DNA from: Pseudomonadota bacterium
Lineage (GTDB): Bacteria > Pseudomonadota > Alphaproteobacteria > Rhizobiales > Devosiaceae
Length of the DNA stretch: 5,559 nt
NCBI GenBank assembly: GCA_023430705.1
Contig: JAEYZJ010000213.1
Span: 1-5,559, forward strand
Direction: 5' to 3'
Of this stretch, positions 1 through 5,559 are shown piece after piece. The notes beneath the pieces were generated by a model that was given only the letters and a program-made list of their open reading frames with translations, did no database searches and was not told the DNA's origin. Every line of letters begins with the position of its first letter. Position 1 is the first letter of the stretch. Both the position numbers and the translations under genes were made by a program.

Positions 1-473
1 TCCTGCGGCGGATGGGACTGGTCGGCCTTGACGATGAAGACACCGAAGCTGGAGCCGTCCGATATCGGCTTGACCACGTAGGGCGGCGCCATGATGTGGC
101 TTCGCGCCACCTCGGCCCGGCTGACGATGGTGTGGTCGGTGACCGGAATGCCGGCCGCCTTGAACATGATCTTGGCCTGGTGCTTGTTCATCGCCAGCGC
201 CGAGGCAAGCACCCCCGAATGCGTGTAGGGAATGCGCAGGAACTCCAGCACGCCCTGAATCGTGCCGTCCTCGCCGAACGGACCGTGCAGCGCGTTGAAG
301 GCCACGTCAGGTTCTAGCTCGCGCAGCCTCTCGGCGATGTCGAAGCCGACGTCCACTTCTGTAACGGTATAACCGGCGTTGCGCAGCGCCCGCGCGCACT
401 CCATCCCGGACTTCAGTGACACCGGCCGCTCGTTGGCGACCCCGCCCATCAGGACGGCGACATGCTTGTTCAT
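1..473 (-). CDS. ddl: D-alanine--D-alanine ligase, N-terminal part (runs off the window)
   Basis: Ddl joins two D-alanines with ATP in the cytoplasm, making the dipeptide that MurF adds to the peptidoglycan precursor. About 157 residues are visible before the window edge. Family landmarks are the N-terminal MGG loop with Glu15 (GGVANERPVSL, residues 10-20), the block ALHGPFGEDGTIQG (61-74, with His63), IPYTHSGVLASALAMNK (81-97) marking the end of the N-terminal domain, and the start of the ATP-grasp domain with VVKPISDGSSFGV (133-145), where the serine pair lies in the usual substrate/ATP loop. The start is the ATG at 473-471, which overlaps the murB stop by one base (TGATG) and has a GGAG seven bases upstream. 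One oddity: the N-terminal loop reads GVANER where the family usually has a serine before the ER pair (as in E. coli DdlB TSAER). The rest of the ATP-grasp domain and its catalytic residues are not visible, so the choice between ddlA and ddlB rests on cluster position, which favours ddlB. Confidence 0.95.
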   Translation of the reverse strand, partial: MNKHVAVLMGGVANERPVSLKSGMECARALRNAGYTVTEVDVGFDIAERLRELEPDVAFNALHGPFGEDGTIQGVLEFLRIPYTHSGVLASALAMNKHQAKIMFKAAGIPVTDHTIVSRAEVARSHIMAPPYVVKPISDGSSFGVFIVKADQSHPPQ

Positions 474-1462
474 CAAACGGCTCCGGTGAACGGCTCGCCG
501 TCCATGAACTCTCGCACCTCGCGCCCGGGCACGAAGTGGCCCATGCGGCGGACTTCCCACTTGAGCTCGATGCCGTGCTTGTCGCGCACCTTCTGGCGGA
601 TGGTCTCGCCCACCGTCTCGACCTCGAAGGCGTCGGCGTCCCCCATGTTGATGAGGAAGTTCGAGTGCATCTCGCTCATCTGGGCACGACCGAAGGTGAA
701 CCCGCGCCCACCGGCCGCGTCAATCAGCTTCCAGCTGGAGTGGCCATCGGGGTTCTTGAAGGTGGACCCGGCCGTTTTCGCCCGCGTCGGCTGCGAGCTC
801 TCGCGCCGCTCGGTGACCGTCCGCATCTCGGAGAGGATCGTCTCGGGATCACCGGGAAAGCCCTGGTAGGTCCCGGAGACGAACACGGCGCCGCGCGGAC
901 CGTTCGACTTCCGGTACAGGTAGCCCATCTGCTCGTTGCTCAGGGTGACGATCTCGCCCTGCCGGGTCACGGCGCGCAGTTCCACCATGCGCTGGCGCGT
1001 CTCGGTGCCGTAGCACCCGGCGTTCATGTAGAGCGCCCCGCCGATGCCGCCAGGGATTCCGCGGTAGAACCAAAGGCCGTCTATGCCCGCCTCGGCCGAT
1101 GCGGTCGCAACCTTCACGTCCGGGACTGCCGCGCCGGCGCGGACCCGATGCCCGTCGAGGATCTCGATGCTGCCGAAGCCCTTGGCCGGAAGGCGGATCA
1201 CCACGCCGTCGAGGCCACCGTCACGGATGAGCAGGTTCGACCCCAGCCCGATCACGGTGACACGGATATCCTCCGGCAAGTTGCGCAGGAAGAAGGCGAG
1301 GTCGTCCTCGTCGGCCGGCCGGAAGAACAGCTGCGCCGGTCCCCCTACCCTCAGGGTCGTCATCTCGGCCAGCGGCTGGTTGGGCACGACCTGCCCACGC
1401 ACATCCGAAAGCCACGGCAGGCTCGGCGTCAGGTCAGGCCACTGGGGAACATGCACGTTCAT
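473..1462 (-). CDS. murB: UDP-N-acetylenolpyruvoylglucosamine reductase MurB
   Basis: MurB reduces UDP-GlcNAc-enolpyruvate to UDP-MurNAc in the cytoplasm using NADPH and bound FAD, the second committed step of peptidoglycan synthesis. The 329-residue product has the expected order: substrate entry PLAEMTTLRVGGPA (30-43), the FAD-binding PCMH-type domain with GLGSNLLIRDGG (72-83), YRGIPGGIGGALYMNAG (133-149) with the conserved Arg134, and the C-terminal domain with GSTFKNPDGHSSWKLID (232-248), where Ser233 is the expected proton donor. Glu303 in KWEVRRMG (301-308) matches the conserved catalytic Glu near the C-terminus. A tail of about 20 residues follows (HFVPGREVREF); rhizobial homologues as I recall them have a similar tail. 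The frame stays open 20 codons further upstream, to 1522, but the ATG at 1462 is chosen because it forms an ATGA overlap with the murC stop and has a perfect AAGGAGG ten bases upstream. The stop shares one base with the ddl start. Confidence 0.96.
   Translation of the reverse strand: MNVHVPQWPDLTPSLPWLSDVRGQVVPNQPLAEMTTLRVGGPAQLFFRPADEDDLAFFLRNLPEDIRVTVIGLGSNLLIRDGGLDGVVIRLPAKGFGSIEILDGHRVRAGAAVPDVKVATASAEAGIDGLWFYRGIPGGIGGALYMNAGCYGTETRQRMVELRAVTRQGEIVTLSNEQMGYLYRKSNGPRGAVFVSGTYQGFPGDPETILSEMRTVTERRESSQPTRAKTAGSTFKNPDGHSSWKLIDAAGGRGFTFGRAQMSEMHSNFLINMGDADAFEVETVGETIRQKVRDKHGIELKWEVRRMGHFVPGREVREFMDGEPFTGAV
481..484 (-). promoter_or_regulatory. Ribosome binding site of ddl
   Basis: On the minus strand GGAG lies seven bases before the ddl ATG, inside the last codons of murB. 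It supports the ATG at 473 as the start and implies re-initiation by ribosomes finishing murB. Confidence 0.6.
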
Positions 1463-2883
1463 GGCAGGTCGACCTCCTTGCCGAGCAGTGCGCCGAGTTC
1501 CCCCGGCAGCGCCGCCGCCCATTGCGTGATATTGCCGGCTCCGAGGCAGACCACATAGTCGCCCTCCACGGCCCGGGTCGCAAGCAGTTGCGCCAACCCT
1601 TCCGGCGCGTCGAGCACGCGGGCGTCGCGATGTCCGCGAGCCCGGATGCGGGCGACCAGCTCATCGTGTGTCACGCCCTCGATGGGCGCCTCGCCCGCCG
1701 CATAGATCGGCGCCACGATGACCGTGTCGGCGTCGTTGAAGGCCGTGGCGAACTCGTTGAACAGGTCGTGCACGCGCGAATAGCGGTGCGGCTGCACCAC
1801 CGCGATCACGTCCCGCCGCGTCGACTGCCGCGCTGCCCTCAGCACGGCGCTGATCTCGACCGGATGGTGACCGTAGTCGTCGATGACGGTGATCCCGCCC
1901 ACCGTGCCCGTCCGGGTGAAGCGGCGCTTCACGCCCGAGAACGACTTCAGCCCCTTGCGGATGGCTTCGGCCGGCACCTTGAGCTGGTCGGCAACGGCGA
2001 TGGCGGCCGTGGCATTGAGCGCGTTGTGTTCGCCCGGCATCGGCAGTTCGAGCCCGTCGATACGCAGGTGCGTCATTGGGATGCGGTCGCGGATCTCCAC
2101 CGAGAAGTGCTGCACGCCGTCACGGTTCTCGAGATCGACGAGGCGCACATCGGCCTGCGGGTTCTGCCCGTAGGTGATGACGCGGCGGTCGCGGATCTGG
2201 CCCACCAGCGCCTGCACTTCGGGATGGTCGAGGCACATCACGGCAAAACCGTAGAACGGCACGTTCTCGACGAAGTTGATGAAGGCCTGCTTCACCTTCT
2301 CGAAGTCGCCGTAATAGTCGAGATGCTCGGGATCGACATTGGTGACGATGGCGACATCGGCCGGCAGCTTCACGAAGGTTCCGTCGGACTCGTCGGCCTC
2401 CACCACCATCCATTCGCCGTCACCGAGGCGGGCGTTGGTGCCGTAGGCGTTGATGATGCCGCCGTTGATGACCGTAGGGTCGTAGTTCGCGGCATCGAGG
2501 AGCGCTGCCACCAGCGTGGTGGTCGTGGTCTTGCCGTGCGTGCCCCCGATCGCGATGGCGTTCTTGAACCGCATGATCTCGGCCAGCATCTCTGCCCGGC
2601 GGACGACCGGCAGGCCGCGCTGGCGGGCAGCGGCCAGCTCGGGGTTGCCCTTCTTGATGGCCGAAGAGATGACGACGACCGCCGCGTCCTTGAGGTTGTC
2701 GGACGACTGGCCGATGGCGACCTCGATGCCCATGGCGCGCAGGCGCTGGACATTGGCATTCTCGCTGCTGTCCGACCCGCGGACCTTGTAGCCCTGGTTG
2801 TGCAGGATTTCGGCGATGCCGCTCATGCCGATGCCGCCGATGCCTACAAAGTGCACCGGACCGATGTTGCGCGGCATCTTCAT
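1459..2883 (-). CDS. murC: UDP-N-acetylmuramate--L-alanine ligase MurC
   Basis: MurC adds L-alanine to UDP-MurNAc with ATP, the first amino acid of the stem peptide, in the cytoplasm. The 474-residue protein has the usual Mur ligase length and three-domain plan. These are an N-terminal Rossmann-like UDP-binding domain with HFVGIGGIGMSGIAEIL (11-27), a central ATPase domain with the P-loop GGTHGKTTTT (113-122), the acidic DESDGTF motif (164-170) and NVDPEHLDYYG (182-192), and a C-terminal domain with the conserved YGHHPVE (337-343) and QPHRYSR (364-370). The ATP-contacting EHNALN motif lies at 285-290. Translation is taken from the first ATG (2883), which forms an ATGA overlap with murG and has AAGGGA nine bases upstream. 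A second ATG two codons later (2877) cannot be excluded. The last codons carry the ribosome binding site of murB. No disrupted motif is seen, so the enzyme should be functional. Confidence 0.97.
   Translation of the reverse strand: MKMPRNIGPVHFVGIGGIGMSGIAEILHNQGYKVRGSDSSENANVQRLRAMGIEVAIGQSSDNLKDAAVVVISSAIKKGNPELAAARQRGLPVVRRAEMLAEIMRFKNAIAIGGTHGKTTTTTLVAALLDAANYDPTVINGGIINAYGTNARLGDGEWMVVEADESDGTFVKLPADVAIVTNVDPEHLDYYGDFEKVKQAFINFVENVPFYGFAVMCLDHPEVQALVGQIRDRRVITYGQNPQADVRLVDLENRDGVQHFSVEIRDRIPMTHLRIDGLELPMPGEHNALNATAAIAVADQLKVPAEAIRKGLKSFSGVKRRFTRTGTVGGITVIDDYGHHPVEISAVLRAARQSTRRDVIAVVQPHRYSRVHDLFNEFATAFNDADTVIVAPIYAAGEAPIEGVTHDELVARIRARGHRDARVLDAPEGLAQLLATRAVEGDYVVCLGAGNITQWAAALPGELGALLGKEVDLP
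1473..1479 (-). promoter_or_regulatory. Strong ribosome binding site of murB inside murC
   Basis: The minus strand reads AAGGAGG, a full anti-Shine-Dalgarno match, ten bases before the murB ATG at 1462. The same bases encode Lys-Glu-Val near the MurC C-terminus, so this stretch is doubly used. It decides the murB start against the longer upstream reading. Confidence 0.8.
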
Positions 2884-3980
2884 GCGGAGAGTCCCTTCTG
2901 GGCTAGACGTTCGACGACGTCGGCAAGGTTGACGACAGCGTCCGGCTGTCCGAGCGATCTGGCCGCGGCTGCGGCTGCGACAAGCGTCGCCGGATCACTC
3001 AAAAGTGAGGCAAGACGGGTGCCAAGCGATTGGGGCGTAAGCGTGGCCTGCTCGGCAATCCACCCTGCGCCCGCCGCTTCCATGACCAGCGCGTTGTTCT
3101 TCTGGTCGGCATCGATCGCCCCCGGCAAAGGCACCAGTATGGCCGGTCGTCCGATGGCGGTGAGTTCCGCAACGGTCGAGGCGCCCGAGCGCGACACGAC
3201 GAGATGCGATCCCGCCATGCGTTCGGGCAGGTCGTCGAAGAACGGGGCGAGCTCGACGTTGACCTTGGCCCGCCGGTAGGTCTCGGCGACGCGGTCGAGG
3301 TCTTCGGGCCGGCATTGCTGCGAGATGCGCAGACGCGAGCGCAACTCCTGCGGAAGCTCGGCGATTACCGGCGGGACCAGATCGGCAAAGACGCGCGCGC
3401 CCTGGCTTCCGCCGAAGACGAGGACCTGGATCGGCCCTTCGGCCTCGAGCACGGGATAGGGTGTCCGGGCCGCAGCTCTGACCCGGTCCCGCACCGGGTT
3501 GCCGACCACCACGGTCCTGTCTGCGAAGGCCTCGGCCTTCAGCGTCTTCGGAAAGCTGACGCCTATGACGCTGGCCCGTTTCGCGAGGGCCCTGTTCGCC
3601 CGCCCCATCACGGCGTTCTGCTCGTGCAGGACTCCCGGGATGCGGCGAATGCTGGCTGCCATGAAGGGAGGGAATACCGGGTAGCCGCCGAAGCCGACGA
3701 CCGCGTCGGGCCGGATGCCACCGAGATCGAAATAGGCGACGCAGATGCCCCAGGCGATCTTCGCTCCGGCCATCAGGAACCGCACGGGGTTGCGCACCGA
3801 GGGCGTGGCTGATGGGACGATATGTGTCGCGCTGGCGGGAAAGTCGCCGCCATAGGCCTCGACCCTGTGGTCGGTCATCAGCTGGATATCGTGCCCGCGC
3901 CGCCGCAGTTCCTGCGCCAGCGCCATAGCCGGGAAGAGATGGCCTCCCGTACCGCCCGCCATGAGGACGAACCTGCTCAT
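2880..3980 (-). CDS. murG: Lipid II synthase MurG (GlcNAc transferase)
   Basis: MurG transfers GlcNAc from UDP-GlcNAc to lipid I, making lipid II on the inner face of the cytoplasmic membrane. It is a GT-B glycosyltransferase, and the 366-residue product has the normal family length. The N-terminal acceptor domain shows the glycine loop AGGTGGHLFP (8-17), GFGGYP (96-101) and HEQNAVMGRANR (119-130). The C-terminal UDP-GlcNAc domain shows the second glycine loop FGGSQGAR (189-196), SRSGASTVAEL (263-273) and PLPGAIDADQKNNA (284-297), the equivalent of the PLPHA...DQ..NA donor site. The frame is open for 67 more codons upstream within ftsW, but the ATG at 3980 begins directly before the family's N-terminal motif and overlaps the ftsW stop as ATGA. 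No Shine-Dalgarno is visible at normal distance. A GC-rich hairpin lies there instead, so initiation probably depends on coupling to ftsW. Confidence 0.96.
   Translation of the reverse strand: MSRFVLMAGGTGGHLFPAMALAQELRRRGHDIQLMTDHRVEAYGGDFPASATHIVPSATPSVRNPVRFLMAGAKIAWGICVAYFDLGGIRPDAVVGFGGYPVFPPFMAASIRRIPGVLHEQNAVMGRANRALAKRASVIGVSFPKTLKAEAFADRTVVVGNPVRDRVRAAARTPYPVLEAEGPIQVLVFGGSQGARVFADLVPPVIAELPQELRSRLRISQQCRPEDLDRVAETYRRAKVNVELAPFFDDLPERMAGSHLVVSRSGASTVAELTAIGRPAILVPLPGAIDADQKNNALVMEAAGAGWIAEQATLTPQSLGTRLASLLSDPATLVAAAAAARSLGQPDAVVNLADVVERLAQKGLSA
2892..2897 (-). promoter_or_regulatory. Ribosome binding site of murC
   Basis: The minus strand reads AAGGGA within the last codons of murG; its AAGGG core ends nine bases before the ATG at 2883. 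This fits the first of the two closely spaced ATG codons better than the second, at 2877. Confidence 0.6.
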
Positions 3981-5137
3981 TCGGCGGGGGATAGCACCCC
4001 GCTGCGATAGACGGGAAGCCCGGTCGCGAGCCGCTCCTCCGGCTTCTTGCGGGTGAAGGCCAGCATCAGCCCCATGCCGAACGCGATCGCGAACATCGAC
4101 GTCCCGCCGTAGGAGACGAAGGGCAGCGTCATTCCCTTGGGCGGCATGAGGCTCAAATTCACCGCCAGGTTGATCGCGCACTGCAGCCCGAACTGGATCG
4201 CCAGCGTCGATGCCGCGAGGCGCGCGAAAAGGCTCGACTGCTGCTGCGCCCCGATCAGCGCCTTGATCACGATGAACGCGATCAGGGCCACGAGGCAGAG
4301 GCAGAAGAGAATGCCGAACTCGCCCGCGGCGGCCGAGAACACGTAGTCGGCATGCGCGTCCGGGATCACCTTGTTGGCGATGGATTCACCCGGCCCCCGT
4401 CCGAACCAGCCTCCCTCGAGGAGCGAACCCAGCGCCTTGTCGACCTGGTAGGTGTTGCCGCTCTCGGGGTTGATGAAGCTGTCGATACGCCGCGCGAAGT
4501 GCGGAAAGATCGTGTAGGCGGCGAACATCAGTCCGATGGCGCCCGCGCCGAGCCCGATGATGACCAGCCAGGAGATGCCGGACAGGAAGAGGAGCGCGCC
4601 CCAGGTCGCGAGGACCAGCGCGGTCTGGCCGATGTCGGGCTGGAGCAGCAGGCCGGCGACGATCGCGGCCATGATCAGCGTTGCGAGCGTGCGCCCGGGC
4701 ACACCCGGGCGTTTCATGCTCTCAGAGAACAGCCACGCCCCCAGCACCGCGAACGCGGGCTTCACGAACTCCGACGGCTGCACGGTATTGCCCAGGATGG
4801 ACACCCAGCGCTTGGCACCCTTCACCTCGACGCCGATCCTGAGGGCGAGCCACAGCAGGACAAGCGAGACCACCAGCACCGCGAGGGCAGCGATGCGGGC
4901 TGGACGGTGCGGCAGGAACGAAGCGGCCAGCATCACCGGCAGGGCCATCGCCGCGAACACCGCCTGGCGAACGATGAAGTGCCACGGCCCGAGCCCGAGG
5001 CGTTCAGCCACCGGCGGGCTCGCCGCAAAGCTCAGCAGGATGCCCACCAGCAGCAGCAGCGTGAGGGCCGTGAGCAGGGACTTGTCGATGGTCCACCACC
5101 ACTCGGCAATGGGGGTCTTCCGCTCGCGTGAAAACAT
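3977..5137 (-). CDS. ftsW: Septal peptidoglycan polymerase FtsW (SEDS family)
   Basis: FtsW is the SEDS-family glycosyltransferase that polymerises lipid II at the division septum together with a class B PBP (FtsI). The 386-residue protein is almost entirely hydrophobic, with about ten membrane segments. A short cytoplasmic N-terminus with a tryptophan cluster (EWWWTIDK, 12-19) precedes the first segment (about 20-40). Family signatures are VKGAKRW (105-111) with NTVQPSEFVKP (117-127), LLQPDIGQT (164-172), NPESGNTYQVDKAL (223-236), GWFGRGPGES (243-252) and DAHADYVFSAAAGEFG (260-275), where Asp264 matches the essential catalytic Asp (E. coli FtsW Asp297). PPKGMTLPFVSYGG (332-345) is the C-terminal SEDS signature, which together with the dcw context separates it from RodA. 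The ATG at 5137 is chosen; a TTG directly before it (5140) is an alternative. The ribosome binding site is weak (GGGCGG nine bases upstream). It is the first gene after the gap and overlaps murG by four bases. Confidence 0.96.
   Translation of the reverse strand: MFSRERKTPIAEWWWTIDKSLLTALTLLLLVGILLSFAASPPVAERLGLGPWHFIVRQAVFAAMALPVMLAASFLPHRPARIAALAVLVVSLVLLWLALRIGVEVKGAKRWVSILGNTVQPSEFVKPAFAVLGAWLFSESMKRPGVPGRTLATLIMAAIVAGLLLQPDIGQTALVLATWGALLFLSGISWLVIIGLGAGAIGLMFAAYTIFPHFARRIDSFINPESGNTYQVDKALGSLLEGGWFGRGPGESIANKVIPDAHADYVFSAAAGEFGILFCLCLVALIAFIVIKALIGAQQQSSLFARLAASTLAIQFGLQCAINLAVNLSLMPPKGMTLPFVSYGGTSMFAIAFGMGLMLAFTRKKPEERLATGLPVYRSGVLSPAE
3984..4002 (-). promoter_or_regulatory. Possible mRNA hairpin in front of the murG start
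   Basis: The end of ftsW contains a perfect 6-bp inverted repeat, GCGGGG and CCCCGC, separated by the 7-base loop TGCTATC. It ends three bases before the murG ATG, where a ribosome binding site would be expected. The bases also encode the FtsW C-terminus (SGVLSPA). The structure is predicted from base pairing alone. A role in making murG translation dependent on ftsW translation is inference. Confidence 0.4.
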
Positions 5138-5167
5138 CAATTGACGCCGCCCGGCTCCGGACGGCCT

Positions 5168-5200
5168 CCCGTACGCACAACTCGAGGCAAATTGTACGGG
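5168..5200. repeat. Inverted repeat CCCGTAC / GTACGGG with 19-base spacer
   Basis: Perfect 7-base arms lie at 5168-5174 and 5194-5200. The spacer contains the 6-base palindrome CTCGAG. The downstream arm on the minus strand ends about 30 bases before the ftsW ATG, so it could be a leader stem-loop or a protein site. A TACAAT hexamer (minus strand, plus positions 5191-5196) overlaps one arm and resembles a -10 element, but no matching -35 is seen at 16-18 bases. Function is unknown. Confidence 0.5.
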
Positions 5201-5220
5201 GCGTTGGTTACCAAGTTCGG

Positions 5221-5235
5221 AACGCGAGTCGCGTT
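5221..5235. repeat. 15-base palindrome centred on a GANTC site
   Basis: The sequence AACGCGA-G-TCGCGTT has perfect 7-base arms around a single central base, the form of a dimeric regulator's operator. The central five bases GAGTC are a GANTC methylation site. As an RNA hairpin it would have only a 5-bp stem and a 5-base loop, and it has no T-run on the transcribed strand, so a DNA site is more likely than a terminator. No regulator can be named. Confidence 0.5.
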
Positions 5236-5244
5236 TTGCGAATC
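5226..5244. promoter_or_regulatory. Pair of GANTC (CcrM-type) methylation sites upstream of ftsW
   Basis: GAGTC at 5226-5230 and GAATC at 5240-5244 are the only two GANTC sites in the gap, 14 bases apart. Reading the whole window I count eight such sites; the other six (starting near 257, 1055, 2387, 2889, 3630 and 4383) are spread over about 5.4 kb of coding sequence. In alphaproteobacteria GANTC is methylated by CcrM, and GcrA reads the mark at promoters of some division genes. That the sites act this way here is inference. Confidence 0.4.
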
Positions 5245-5271
5245 CGGAACCGGCGATGACAGTCGAGCCCT

Positions 5272-5559
5272 CTAGCGCAGCTTCAGCGAGCTCAGCCCGA
5301 TCAGCGCCAGCACGAAGCTGATGATCCAGAAGCGGATGACCACCTGGCTCTCGGTCCAGCCCAGCATTTCGAAATGGTGGTGGATGGGCGCCATCTTGAA
5401 CACACGCTTGCCGGTCAGCTTGAACGAAACCACCTGCACGATGACTGACACCGCCTCCAGCACGAACAGGCCGCCCACTATGGCCAGCACGATCTCGTGC
5501 TTGGTCGCGACGGCAATCGCGCCGAGCGCGCCGCCCAGGGCCAGGGAGCCGGTGTCGCC
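5272..5559 (-). CDS. mraY: Phospho-MurNAc-pentapeptide translocase MraY, C-terminal part (runs off the window)
   Basis: MraY transfers phospho-MurNAc-pentapeptide from UDP to undecaprenyl phosphate, forming lipid I at the inner face of the cytoplasmic membrane. The last 95 residues are visible, ending at a TAG stop. The fragment starts inside the conserved (M)GDTGSLALGG motif; its Asp (fragment residue 2) matches the essential third Asp of the family (Asp265 in Aquifex MraY). Two membrane segments follow (about 23-45 and 74-92), separated by a cytoplasmic loop with SFKLTGKRVFKMAPIHHHFE (45-64) that contains the HHH motif of the active site. The C-terminus LKLR is the family's usual ending. 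The reading frame is open to the window edge, so the gene starts outside. It lies upstream of ftsW in the same direction, but murD is not between them. Confidence 0.96.
   Translation of the reverse strand, partial: GDTGSLALGGALGAIAVATKHEIVLAIVGGLFVLEAVSVIVQVVSFKLTGKRVFKMAPIHHHFEMLGWTESQVVIRFWIISFVLALIGLSSLKLR

Larger units (their letters stand above)
5138..5271. other. Intergenic gap between mraY and ftsW, in the usual place of murD
   Basis: These 134 bases separate the mraY stop from the ftsW start and are the only non-coding stretch in the window. In the standard dcw order a full murD (about 450 codons) would be here. Translating the minus strand in the ftsW frame and in the mraY frame gives no recognisable MurD piece, so I see no remnant. 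The gap holds two inverted repeats, two GANTC sites and a weak -10-like TACAAT, listed separately where supportable. It has no hairpin followed by a T-run on the minus strand, so transcription from mraY may read through. Confidence 0.7.

Noticed and set aside
416..1558. Open plus-strand frame of 380 codons opposite murB
   Set aside because: It has the same low-information composition as the other antisense frames and lies over a clear MurB.
1522..3279. Long open frame on the plus strand (585 codons), antisense to murC and murG
   Set aside because: It mirrors the codon pattern of the GC-rich minus-strand genes, is rich in His, Arg, Asp and Val with no recognisable domain, and covers two certain genes. 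It is a shadow frame.
3981..4181. Longer MurG beginning inside ftsW at 4181
   Set aside because: The additional 67 residues are an out-of-frame reading of the FtsW C-terminal region. The family motif MSRFVLMAGGTGGH starts at the ATG at 3980.
4352..5131. Plus-strand frame of 259 codons opposite ftsW, rich in Arg, Glu and Gln
   Set aside because: Its charged, repetitive composition is what the complement of hydrophobic Leu/Ala codons gives. FtsW on the other strand is certain.
5202..5213. CtrA-like half site (minus strand GGTAACCAAC)
   Set aside because: It lacks the TTAA core and the paired TTAA-N7-TTAA arrangement. The TTGGT-A-ACCAA symmetry is short enough to be chance.
5191..5219. Sigma-70-type promoter for ftsW using TACAAT as -10
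   Set aside because: No -35 resembling TTGACA or CTTGAC is found 16-18 bases upstream; the nearest TTGGTA is only 12 bases away. Too weak to annotate as a promoter.
5221..5240. Palindrome followed by TTTT on the plus strand, as a terminator
   Set aside because: The T-run is on the plus strand, where nothing is transcribed. On the minus strand the arm is followed by CCGAAC, and the stem would be only 5 bp.
5138..5271. Open frame continuous with ftsW through the gap, as a longer FtsW N-terminus or a murD remnant
   Set aside because: No start codon other than the TTG at 5140 is found in it, its residues match neither FtsW nor MurD motifs, and the family's N-terminus (charged stretch, then EWWWT) begins naturally at the ATG at 5137.

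Overview
The window holds one gene cluster, read entirely on the minus strand: the mur/fts part of the division and cell wall (dcw) cluster of a GC-rich alphaproteobacterium. Wording recalled from rhizobial homologues recurs in several proteins (the FtsW N-terminus with its WWW motif, the MurC start MKMPRNIG, the Ddl stretch HGPFGEDGTIQG, the MurB tail after its catalytic Glu). This suggests the order Hyphomicrobiales (Rhizobiales). The assignment comes from remembered family sequences, not from a search.

In transcription order (right to left) the layout is: the 3' end of mraY (5272-5559, cut by the window edge); a 134-base intergenic gap (5138-5271) with palindromic elements; ftsW (3977-5137); murG (2880-3980); murC (1459-2883); murB (473-1462); and the 5' part of ddl (1-473, cut by the other edge). 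From ftsW onward there is no intergenic space. The three junctions ftsW/murG, murG/murC and murC/murB are 4-base ATGA overlaps, and murB/ddl is a 1-base TGATG overlap, so the genes are very probably one translationally coupled operon.

The products form one pathway. MraY makes lipid I on the inner face of the membrane and MurG converts it to lipid II. FtsW, with its partner PBP, polymerises lipid II at the septum. MurB and MurC supply UDP-MurNAc and UDP-MurNAc-L-Ala, and Ddl supplies D-Ala-D-Ala.

The main anomaly is that murD, which usually lies between mraY and ftsW in this cluster, is absent. In its place is the short gap, which carries two GANTC (CcrM-type) sites 14 bases apart, one at the centre of a perfect 7-bp-arm palindrome, and a second, larger inverted repeat. 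I found no RNA gene, mobile element, CRISPR array or convincing terminator. I do not see a wholly new system here. The unusual features are the missing murD, the structured gap before ftsW, and the hairpin over the murG start.
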